Part shown: positions 1 to 6,653 of the stretch, one piece after another
How the letters are laid out: every line of letters begins with the position of its first letter
How positions within the stretch are numbered: position 1 is the stretch's first letter
Position numbers and translations under genes: made by a program
Assembly (NCBI GenBank): GCA_026627385.1
Contig: JAPNUR010000029.1
Coordinates: 1-38,797 of the forward strand
Length of the DNA: 38,797 bases
Reading direction: 5' to 3'
Source: Bacillota bacterium
GTDB taxonomy: Bacteria; Bacillota; Sulfobacillia; Sulfobacillales; Sulfobacillaceae
The notes under the pieces: generated by a model
What the model was told of the DNA's origin: nothing
What the model saw: the letters and a program-made list of their open reading frames with translations, nothing else
The model's database searches: none

Positions 1-11
1 CGGATCGCCGT

Positions 12-185
12 GTGGGAACAGGAACATCTTGCACCGATGGCGGTCCCGGCTACACGGTCCCACGGTCGGCGGCCCTGCGGCACTGGTTTGCCGCCCACCG
101 GGCGGAACTCGACGAGTCGCTCCCAATCGTCTTCACGAGGGCGCAGGCCCTGGCTGAGCAGGCTCAACGGGAACTTGAGAACAGC
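12..185 (+). pseudogene. IS110-family transposase remnant
   Basis: The frame starting at 12 encodes a stretch (GYTVPRSAALRHWFAAHRAE, then LDESLPIVFTRAQALAEQAQ) that closely parallels an internal part of the complete IS110 transposase encoded at 1508-2671 (GYAVPRTVALRDWFAVHGAE, then LDETLQILFTSALTMAEQAA). Similarity ends near 185. Short stretches in other frames (around 20-40 and 190-230) look like continuations, which suggests frameshifts. Neither the N-terminal DEDD domain nor the C-terminal catalytic-serine region is recognisable. It is on the + strand, whereas the complete copy is on the - strand, and the residues differ enough that it is a different, older copy. The window edge may cut it. 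Confidence 0.7.
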
Positions 186-416
186 AAGGTCGTCGGTAGT
201 GGAGAGACAGATCGCCGGTAGCGGATCCGGTCAAACCCGGCTTCGAGTGCCGATCCATGGCATGGCTCCTCCTCGGCGATGGATTGTCCGGCTTCCCAGT
301 GCTCAGGTAACGGAGGCCACGCGGCACCGGCAAAGAGCATGCCCCATTTTTCGTGAAAATTGAAGGCCTGATACTGTTGGTAGGAGAGCGAAAATGCGCG
401 CGCAGGGTTTTCAAGA

Positions 417-422
417 TATAAT
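417..422 (+). promoter_or_regulatory. Putative -10 box of hicBA
   Basis: A perfect TATAAT sits 24 bases upstream of the preferred hicB start. No good -35 hexamer is visible 16-18 bases upstream. A transcript starting near 429 would leave about 18 bases before the ATG at 447, but only 6-9 bases before the alternative starts at 435 and 438. Confidence 0.4.
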
Positions 423-446
423 GGGTTCAGAGGGGTGATGACGGAA

Positions 447-659
447 ATGGCTCGATACACGGTCATTGTGGAAAAAGGAGAGGGCGAGTATTTTGCCTAC
501 CTGCCGGCCTTACCGGGATGCACCAGCGCCGGTAAAACTCCCGGCGAAGCGCTGGATCAGGTGATTGAAGCCATCGCGCTCACCCAAGCCTATCTCGTCG
601 AACACCAGATTCCCGTTCCCGATATCGTGGAAACCATTGCCGAAGTGGAGGTGAATTGA
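447..659 (+). CDS. hicB: HicB-family antitoxin
   Basis: Predicted 70-residue antitoxin of a type II HicBA module. It has the HicB partial RNase H-like fold signature: an N-terminal strand (YTVIVEKGEGEYFAYLPALP) followed by PGC, then a GKTPGEALDQV helix segment. By family knowledge it would bind and neutralise the downstream HicA mRNA interferase and repress its own operon. I chose ATG 447 because the frame also opens at GTG 435 and ATG 438, but those lie inside or right against the AGAGGGG ribosome-binding sequence and very close to the putative TATAAT box. No separate C-terminal DNA-binding domain is present, so this is a short HicB. The stop lies 4 bases before hicA, indicating translational coupling. 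Confidence 0.82.
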   Translation: MARYTVIVEKGEGEYFAYLPALPGCTSAGKTPGEALDQVIEAIALTQAYLVEHQIPVPDIVETIAEVEVN

Positions 660-663
660 CCCT

Positions 664-897
664 GTGCCGCCACTTCCGCGTCTCACGGCTCGGGAGCTTT
701 TACAAAAATTGGAGCGGCTCGGGTTCATTCGCGTCCGGCAAACCGGTAGTCATGTGCTTGTCCGTCACCGAGACAATCCGCAGAGATATGCCGTCATGCC
801 GTTACATAGTCAACACACTATTCCGACGACGCTTAACAGATCTTTAACGCGGCCGAGACCCGCCGCGCCGAGAAAATCACGTCCCGGCAAACGGTAA
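664..897 (+). CDS. hicA: HicA-family mRNA interferase toxin
   Basis: Predicted 77-residue HicA toxin with a double-stranded-RNA-binding-like fold. The family core is visible: TARELLQKLERLGFIRVRQT followed by GSHVLVRH, where the His of GSHV is the catalytic residue known in the family. The GTG start follows a GGAGGTG sequence inside the end of hicB, about 12 bases away. The order antitoxin-then-toxin is the reverse of the classical hicA-hicB order but is common in other genomes. The last 25 residues are oddly Arg/Pro-rich (RPRPAAPRKSRPGKR) where the family normally ends in a TLxxILRxAG helix. The C-terminal helix may therefore be degraded or replaced, and toxin activity is uncertain. Confidence 0.75.
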   Translation: MPPLPRLTARELLQKLERLGFIRVRQTGSHVLVRHRDNPQRYAVMPLHSQHTIPTTLNRSLTRPRPAAPRKSRPGKR

Positions 898-899
898 GC

Positions 900-1343
900 C
901 TATCGCCGAATTTCAAGTTTTTGCCGAGACAGCCGTGTCCTGTCGTGGGCCAATCATGGCCTATCAGTCGGGACGGTGGCGCAAAAACGACGATTGGCGC
1001 AATGCCCGGGCGCGATCCCAGAATCCCCCCGGAGACGCGTCGCCAAACACTGTGTCATCCCCCATCACGCAAAACCGTGACAACCCCCGGTTTGCGACAA
1101 TCCTTTCCAGGAAGCTGGGCCATCCGGTTGTTCTTCAAAGGAGCCGTCGTTCAAAACGGAACGCAGCGGCCCGTATGGAGCCGAAGCGGCATCGAATGAG
1201 CTTCGAGTACCGTCATGGGTGATCGCTCGTCTTCATGGTTCCGTTCCCGTCCTTTTTCATTACAGGGACACGATGGCGTCGTCGGCCAATGGTGGGCTGA
1301 CAGAGCGGATTAGGAACAGCAAGGCGACATGGGAAATTTACAC
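900..1343. other. Intergenic stretch without a supported gene
   Basis: Region between hicA and the left inverted repeat of the IS110 element. Open frames here (for example 921-1199 and 935-1222) have no recognisable motif and low-complexity Arg/Pro-rich products typical of GC-rich shadow frames. The minus strand next to 1343 does not continue the interrupted IS1634 transposase, so the missing half of that gene is not here. Confidence 0.5.
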
Positions 1344-1370
1344 GTATGGTGGGAGTCAAGCCCCGGGCTG
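1344..1370. repeat. Left inverted repeat of IS110 element
   Basis: Reading inward on the + strand, this 27-base sequence (core TCAAGCCCCGGG) matches the reverse complement of 2933-2959 with three mismatches. Confidence 0.8.
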
Positions 1371-1406
1371 AAAAACTTTTGACCGGGCCGGGCTTGATGT
1401 GTCTTC

Positions 1407-1483
1407 CGCAGACGGGCGGCCGCAGGGCCAGGCCGGCCTTAGCCGCCCGTCAGGGGTGCCTGGCCCGAGGGCGGCCGTCTGCG
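1407..1483 (-). ncRNA. Structured non-coding end of IS110 element; bridge/seek RNA candidate
   Basis: Between the transposase stop and the left repeat lies a nested stem structure. An outer 9-bp helix pairs 1407-1415 with 1475-1483, and an inner 9-bp helix pairs 1424-1432 (GGGCCAGGC) with 1458-1466 (GCCTGGCCC). A mutually exclusive 10-bp helix pairs 1411-1420 with 1442-1451. IS110-family elements are known to carry a guide RNA in a non-coding end, located 3' of the transposase in IS1111-type elements, and this position fits. A transcription terminator is the alternative, but no T-run follows. Strand is inferred from the transposase. Confidence 0.45.
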
Positions 1484-1507
1484 ACAATATCCAACCGCTC
1501 GGCCCGT

Positions 1508-2671
1508 TTAGGCGGGCATGGCGGGTTGCCCGCGAGCCGCCGTCGCCGCGTGGTCCGGAGCGGGGACCGCCGCATCGGTCAGGATTTGCCACCGGTCGGT
1601 CAACGGATACGACGGGAGGGAGCGCAGGGTGACCCGAATGGTACTGAGCTTTTTCTGATACCGCCGTCGGTCGACTTCGTGGGCGAGCCGTTGCTCGCGC
1701 CAGACGCGCCAGGCGGCGAGGAGGAGCTTACGGGCCACCGCCACAATGGCCCGCCGTTTACCGAGGCGCGGGAGGACCCGGTCATAGAACGTGCGCAAGG
1801 GGGTCTCCTTGGCCCGAATCGCCCACCACGCCGCTTCCACCAGGACATGCCGCAGCAGGGCCGGCCCCTGGTGGCTGATATGCCCGCGCCACTCGGCTTC
1901 CCCGGATTGATGGACGCTCGGATCCAGCCCGGCATAGCGGCCCACTTGGCGGGCGGACCGAAAGCGCTGGGGATCGCCGAGCCAGGCCCAGACCACCGCC
2001 GCGGTCCACGCCCCGAGGCCGGGCACGCTCCAGAGCCATGCCATCTCGGGCCGCCCCGCCAAGCGCCGCAGAATCTCGCCTCGCAGGCGCTCGCCTTCCT
2101 GCGCGGCCTGCTCGGCCATCGTCAAAGCACTGGTAAACAGGATCTGCAGGGTCTCGTCGAGCTCGGCCCCGTGGACGGCGAACCAGTCCCGCAAGGCCAC
2201 CGTCCGCGGGACCGCATAGCCCGCGCGGATCAAGAGATTGCGCGCCCGGTTCCGCCATGCCGTTTCCTGCTGTTGGCACGCGCGGACTTGGGCAATCAAC
2301 GCGCGGATCGCCCGCACCTCCGTGGGCGGCACCCACACTTGGACTCGAGTATACGTGCCAAGCGCCATCAGCTGGGCCAAGCGCTCGGCATCCAGTCGGT
2401 CCGTGTGCCGCCCGCCGCTGACGCTGCGCAGTCCGGCGGGATGAATGACGACCACTTGACCGGCGTGGTCGATGAGACGATCATAGATCGTGAACGCATT
2501 TCCGGTGGCTTCGATGGCGACCGCGGTTTCCGGGGTGAGCCGGGTCGCCAGAAAGTGCGCCCACTCTTCAGGAGCGTTGAGAAACCGGAAATGCGTCCCT
2601 TTTTGTCCGGGTTGAAACACATAGCCGTGGATATAATTTTTGTGCAAATCTAATCCCATAAACTGTGTCAC
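1508..2671 (-). CDS. IS110-family transposase (DEDD recombinase)
   Basis: Predicted 387-residue transposase. The N-terminal RuvC-like DEDD domain shows D in MGLDLHKN, E in VAIEATGNAF and the acidic pair region in DRLDAERLAQL. The C-terminal IS116/IS110/IS902 domain shows VPGLGAWTAAVVWAWLGDPQ, then RQVGRYAGLDPSVHQSGEAE with the candidate catalytic serine in HQSGE, then GHISHQGPALLRHVLVEAAW. I chose GTG 2671 because AAGGAGG lies about 9 bases upstream and the product then begins just before the DEDD motif. The frame remains open upstream to 2740 without a ribosome-binding site. Length is normal for the family and no break is visible, so the gene is probably functional. Confidence 0.92.
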   Translation of the reverse strand: MTQFMGLDLHKNYIHGYVFQPGQKGTHFRFLNAPEEWAHFLATRLTPETAVAIEATGNAFTIYDRLIDHAGQVVVIHPAGLRSVSGGRHTDRLDAERLAQLMALGTYTRVQVWVPPTEVRAIRALIAQVRACQQQETAWRNRARNLLIRAGYAVPRTVALRDWFAVHGAELDETLQILFTSALTMAEQAAQEGERLRGEILRRLAGRPEMAWLWSVPGLGAWTAAVVWAWLGDPQRFRSARQVGRYAGLDPSVHQSGEAEWRGHISHQGPALLRHVLVEAAWWAIRAKETPLRTFYDRVLPRLGKRRAIVAVARKLLLAAWRVWREQRLAHEVDRRRYQKKLSTIRVTLRSLPSYPLTDRWQILTDAAVPAPDHAATAARGQPAMPA

Positions 2672-2932
2672 GGGACACGTCCTCCTTCCCTCGGTGTGGT
2701 GTTTGCGATGTCTTGAGGTGTCGTGCCTGTCGGCCATCACGTATCCGAGTCTCCGGTCGCTGCCGGCTCATGTGGGCGGTGCGCTGGGCGGAACTCACTC
2801 ACACAGCACGCGAGTCCTGGCGAGCTACGCCAGCCCATGTAAAAGGTCGAGACGTTCCGCCCCGCGACATCGCACGGTGCCGCCCACGAAGTAGGGAACA
2901 GTTCGACGGTTCGCCCGCCGATCCCTGCTCCG

Positions 2933-2959
2933 CACCCCGGGGCTTGATTCCCATCATAC
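2933..2959. repeat. Right inverted repeat of IS110 element
   Basis: Reverse-complement partner of 1344-1370, 24 of 27 positions identical. It contains the premature stop that ends the interrupted IS1634-type transposase frame. Confidence 0.8.
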
Positions 2960-3967
2960 CCACAGCGCCTTTCGGTCATCACCCGGCGCCTCCTGTAAGC
3001 CCAACAGGCGCGACCCATCGGGCCGGCGGAGCCAGTGATAACGGCCGCGCCGGCGCAGGACCGGGTCCACCACGCGACGGCGCCGCAGCGGTTGGCCCAG
3101 AATATATTCCCAGCGAGCCGCGTCCAACCCCTCCACCAGGTGGGGCGCCAGCATGCCGCGATCGCCGACGACAATCAGCCGGGTGATGGGCCAGCGTTGT
3201 TTCAGATCGGCCAACGCGCGGGCCATGGCCTGGTGATCCACGGTGGCGCCGGGGAACACCCCGTGCCCCACGGGCAGGCCATCCCGGGTCATCAGCACAC
3301 CGAGCAGGAGTTGCTGGCGATCCGGGCGATGGTCCTTGCGGTCACCCCGTGGGGCCAACGACGTCTGCGGATGCCCCACCAAGTCGGTCGAGGTGGTATC
3401 AAAGAAGACCAGGTCGAGGTCGAGATGAAAGAGGTCGCGGTACCCGTCGAAGAGGACGCGTTCCCACTCCGGACCGACCTCGGCCCACAGAGCCAACCCC
3501 CGATACAAGTGGTGCAGTTCGAGATCGGCCCACCGCGGTTCCCACACGGTAGGCCACCACGCCAGCATCCCCCGTTTGCTCGGCGGATCGGCTCACCGAT
3601 TGACGACCATCGCGAAGATGGCTTCATCCAAGGGCACCGTATGCCCGGCACGCTGCACGAGCTGCTGTAGACGGGGCCCCACCCCTAGCCGCTCCCACAG
3701 CGCGCGTGCCACCAGCACCAGTCCCCACGCCCGGCCACCGTCCGCCGCAATGGCGGACCGCGCGTCGATGACTTGGAGCTGCGGGGCAAATTGCGCCAAA
3801 CTGTGAATCAGGCGGTCTAAGCCGCCGGACGCGAGCTCATCCACGCGCCCCAAGGTGGCCACCACGCGCTGGCGCGGGCGTCCGGCCATCCGCACCGATT
3901 CCACGATTTGCAAATACCGGCGTACCGAGCCGTCCCGGTTGGTTTGGGTTTTGACGCGAGCGTACAT
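2954..3967 (-). pseudogene. IS1634-type (IS4 superfamily) transposase, interrupted and truncated
   Basis: Starts at ATG 3967 (MYARVKTQTNRDGSVRRYLQ). It shows the N-terminal DUF4277-like region, then the DDE RNase H-fold with first Asp in FFDTTSTD and second Asp in VVGDRGMLA. An in-frame TGA at 3593-3595 splits it. The frame continues on both sides with no length change (FAMVVNR, stop, ADPPSKRGMLAWW), so this is a simple nonsense change, not a frameshift. The frame then ends at 2954 inside the right repeat of the IS110 element, so the C-terminal part with the catalytic Glu is missing (about 345 residues remain, against well over 450 usual for the family). The rest is not found on the far side of the IS110 element. 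Confidence 0.85.
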
Positions 3968-4494
3968 AGCCCTACGATAATGCCACATACCCTCATATTT
4001 GTCACATTGTCGTTCTCATTACGTGGCACTACGCTCAGCCGCGATTGCTGGTCCTCTCGGGCACCGAAACCGCATCAGAACGCCATTTCGTCAGTGCCCC
4101 TTCTCGCAAACGGTCATTTTCATGTCAAACTCAAGTCTGGCTCGATAGATGCGTGTTAGCAGAATTGGACCGCCCATCTCAAGTTTCCCAAAGAGTCCGC
4201 CGGAAGGGAGTCCTTCTTGTGACGCAAGCCTACCTTCACAGCTCTACAGGACGCTTGTAACCGGGATTTACCGCGGTTGCAAAACATATTGGCTAAATTA
4301 CCAGCCGCAGTATCAGCAATATGTTGAGGAGCTTTTTGGCAGTTATAGATGACTACAAAAGTCGCGCCAACCCGAGAGTTGCCGGAGACTTGACATCCCC
4401 GGCAACTCAGCCATTGCTGCACGACCACGGCGTTTCACGGTGAAGGCCTTTCAGATACTTGATAACGCGGCATCATGCTTAGTGCTATACGTAC
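3968..4494. other. Intergenic stretch without a supported gene
   Basis: Sequence between the IS1634 remnant and tatA. Short frames (4149-4352 on +, 4156-4428 on -) have no recognised motif. The segment around 4150-4240 may be the end of an older mobile element, but no partner repeat was found in the window. The one clear structure is the hairpin at 4376-4408. Confidence 0.4.
4376..4408. other. Perfect 10-bp hairpin 3' of tatA
   Basis: GAGTTGCCGG at 4376-4385 pairs with CCGGCAACTC at 4399-4408 around a 13-base loop. Neither side is followed by a T-run, so it is a poor intrinsic terminator. It might end tatA transcripts (minus strand), lying about 87 bases past the stop. Confidence 0.4.
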
Positions 4495-4689
4495 TTATTG
4501 TTCAGTTGTCCGATTCGATCCGGTGGCTTTTTTCTCGTCGGCGGAGAACGAATTTTGCGTGACATCGCGCAACATGCGGACCGTTTCGCCGATGCTTTTT
4601 CCGAGCTCCGGTAGACGCTTCGGCCCGAAAATAATTAGGACGAGAACGAGTAATACGCCTAAATGAACCGGAGACAACAAATCGCCCAT
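4495..4689 (-). CDS. tatA: Twin-arginine translocase subunit TatA/TatE
   Basis: 64-residue single-span membrane protein of the Tat pathway, which exports folded proteins. Residues 9-22 (HLGVLLVLVLIIFG) form the transmembrane helix. The conserved FGPKRLPELGKSIGE hinge and amphipathic helix follows, then a polar C-terminal tail. The length is typical of short TatA proteins. ATG 4689 is supported by GAGAGGAGAGG just upstream. No tatC is nearby, so it stands alone here and must work with TatC encoded elsewhere. It lies 36 bases downstream of the glycoside hydrolase-like gene on the same strand. Confidence 0.92.
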   Translation of the reverse strand: MGDLLSPVHLGVLLVLVLIIFGPKRLPELGKSIGETVRMLRDVTQNSFSADEKKATGSNRTTEQ

Positions 4690-4725
4690 AGGACCTCTCC
4701 TCTCGCCGAAGATGGCATACGACCT

Positions 4726-6606
4726 TTAGCTATCTGTCCAAATTGGACGTTCTTCAGATGGCAGAAGTTGGGCATGAAATTTTCCCCCTGGCAGCCCGTC
4801 AATCGTGACCAAATGCCCGGTGCCGGGTTGGCCATTGATGAAGATGTGGTGTCGCTGAACGTGGACTGTCAGTGAAACGCCACGGTAGTTGACACCGGTC
4901 ACCTCCACCCAATCAATGTCCACAGGGAGATTGGGTTTAATATAGAGGCCTTTGGGAGTAGCTCGTAAACCAATGAATGCGTAGACGAAGCTAGCTGGTG
5001 CGAGTCCACTTTCCGGGAAGGGCACGTCTACACCAACTGACCCCGAAGAGACTTCATTCTGCGGAATTTCGCCCAGATAAAGGGGAGAGCCCCCGCACAG
5101 ACGGTCGGGCAATGAGTAGCGCTCTAACACGGCTTGCATACGTTCCCAGGCGTTATCGGCTCCTAAGTAACGCGCTCTAGCCATAACGTCGAACCCCACC
5201 ATGTAAAGGTCGGCACCTCCGTCCTGCAACTGGCTACCCCAAGGGACGGTGACTCCTGCCCACAACCAGACGTACCAGAAATTATTTTTATGGGTTGTTG
5301 TACGGGGTGCCCATTTCCATTGACTGTAGATGTCGCGTGGTCCCGCTTGGTAAGGGCTCAAGACCGCAAGCGAGAAGGCAGCAGGATTCGTCAGGGCAGT
5401 TCCATTTTCATAGGCTTGGCCCGCTGGCGTAGACGACGAGCTACCCCACCAGCCGATGGTACCTACCGGATTTGATAGTTCCAAATAATAGTTTCCTGGC
5501 GGCTGCGGATCGAAAGATAACGGCGCCCAGCCACCGTCACCCCAATTTTGATAGACTTTTTGGGCCACTACGGGACCGGATGGCGATCCTCGGTATAGTG
5601 TCAGCGTCATTCCCGAGTGGGTGGTTGCCCACGTGGGAAACTGCCCAGCAACCTGGGCAAATGGGGCGTTGGCCGTAAAGCTTTGTCCTAAGGTGCCTCC
5701 GGACGGACATTGAACCGGTGTTCCCCCTGACGGATTGAAAGTGATGAGCGTGGTTAGTTGGGTTTGGCCGTTGTCTAACCAGTGGAATATTGCGCGGGCC
5801 TGTTCATCCGTGGCCAAACCCAGAAAAACCGCTTCGAGGTTAACGTAGACGGCGCCATGATCATGAATTTGACCCTTCTCGTCGATTGCTTGCACAAACC
5901 GGCCGGCGGCGGCATTCCAAAAAGCTCGTTGGTAGCGAGTCCGAATTTTCTCCGCGATGCCGCGATGATATTGGCTATTTTGCTCTTGCCCCGCCACTTC
6001 TTCAAGCTCGGCTAATGCCACGGAAGCAGCGTAAAAATACGCGTTAGTATAGGCGTCTGTCCACCCATGCGCGGTAATGTCCCAATAATTGACGCCTACC
6101 GCACCATCGAAGGCTGTATGATCGGGAGCTGGTAAAGGGACATTGATAGTGACAAGCCCGCTAGAACCGCCAAGATGGCTTAAGTAATACTCCATGGCTA
6201 ATTGAGCCTTTGGCAGCATGGCTTGCAAAAACTCGCGGTCTTTTGTCCAAGAAAAATAATGGTAAATACCTAAAATGTACATGGCGTTGGTTGTAAAATG
6301 CCGCGTGTCGAATTCAGATGGCGACGGGAATGGCCACCCGCGGCTACCGGGCGGATTCCAAGTCCAAACGTAGCCGTCGGAATCCACAGTGATGGCTTCA
6401 AGACATTCCTTTTCACCGCTACGTAGAGGGCTACCTGTCCAATCGACGCTTCGACCTATCCAGTCCTTCCAATCCGTTCCGGTCGCGCCCCTGAGCCAAC
6501 TATAAGCGCGATCCCAATAAAAGGTGGTTAAATAGCCATTTACCAAGGAATTACTACTAGTAAAGCGAGGGTAATAGGATGGAACTTGCCCAGATTGCGG
6601 TAGCAC
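4726..6606 (-). CDS. (alpha/alpha)6-barrel glycoside hydrolase-like protein, apparently 5'-truncated
   Basis: 626 residues as read from GTG 6606. The first 280 residues resemble six-hairpin glycosidases (GH78/GH63-like): YWDRAYSWLRG, DSDGYVWTWNPPGSRGWPFP and DITAHGWTDAYTNAYFYAAS. Residues about 280-420 are a Gly/Ser/Pro-rich beta-type segment that looks like a carbohydrate-binding or jelly-roll insertion, after which the barrel seems to resume (PRDIYSQWKW, then NNFWYVWLWAGVTVPWGS). The tail is a beta-sandwich (VTGVNYRGVSLTVHV). Substrate is not known. No signal peptide is present, GTG 6606 has no ribosome-binding site, and the frame stays open and protein-like upstream to about 6718 with no start codon. 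The 5' end therefore seems lost at the junction with the divergent gene. Confidence 0.6.
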   Translation of the reverse strand: MLPQSGQVPSYYPRFTSSNSLVNGYLTTFYWDRAYSWLRGATGTDWKDWIGRSVDWTGSPLRSGEKECLEAITVDSDGYVWTWNPPGSRGWPFPSPSEFDTRHFTTNAMYILGIYHYFSWTKDREFLQAMLPKAQLAMEYYLSHLGGSSGLVTINVPLPAPDHTAFDGAVGVNYWDITAHGWTDAYTNAYFYAASVALAELEEVAGQEQNSQYHRGIAEKIRTRYQRAFWNAAAGRFVQAIDEKGQIHDHGAVYVNLEAVFLGLATDEQARAIFHWLDNGQTQLTTLITFNPSGGTPVQCPSGGTLGQSFTANAPFAQVAGQFPTWATTHSGMTLTLYRGSPSGPVVAQKVYQNWGDGGWAPLSFDPQPPGNYYLELSNPVGTIGWWGSSSSTPAGQAYENGTALTNPAAFSLAVLSPYQAGPRDIYSQWKWAPRTTTHKNNFWYVWLWAGVTVPWGSQLQDGGADLYMVGFDVMARARYLGADNAWERMQAVLERYSLPDRLCGGSPLYLGEIPQNEVSSGSVGVDVPFPESGLAPASFVYAFIGLRATPKGLYIKPNLPVDIDWVEVTGVNYRGVSLTVHVQRHHIFINGQPGTGHLVTIDGLPGGKFHAQLLPSEERPIWTDS

Positions 6607-6653
6607 TCGAACGTTAAAGGGATACGAGAGCGTTTGACCCTTCTTAACAGCCG

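Larger units (their letters stand above)
1344..2959 (-). mobile_element. Complete IS110-family insertion sequence (about 1.6 kb)
   Basis: The element is bounded by imperfect inverted repeats at 1344-1370 and 2933-2959, matching at 24 of 27 positions, and contains one transposase gene on the minus strand. The right end falls exactly where the IS1634-type transposase frame stops: its TGA at 2954-2956 lies inside the repeat. This indicates that the element inserted into that gene. Terminal or subterminal repeats point to the IS1111-like subgroup of IS110. Non-coding ends are 164 bases downstream of the transposase and 288 bases upstream. No target duplication is evident, as expected for this family. 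The exact tips could lie a few bases off the repeat edges. Confidence 0.8.

Noticed and set aside
1346-2653. 435-residue open frame on the + strand
   Set aside because: It is antisense to the IS110 transposase, Arg/Pro/Gly-rich, and has no motif or ribosome-binding site: a GC-rich shadow frame.
2665-3670. Long + and - frames across the IS110 end and IS1634 remnant (2665-3186, 3035-3670, 2737-3174)
   Set aside because: They cross the element boundary or mirror the transposase codons and show no family motif.
4149-4352. 67-residue + frame
   Set aside because: No ribosome-binding site or recognised domain, and the opposite strand is equally open.
4376-4408. Hairpin as a strong intrinsic terminator
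   Set aside because: The stem is perfect but there is no T-run on either strand, so it is listed only as a structure.
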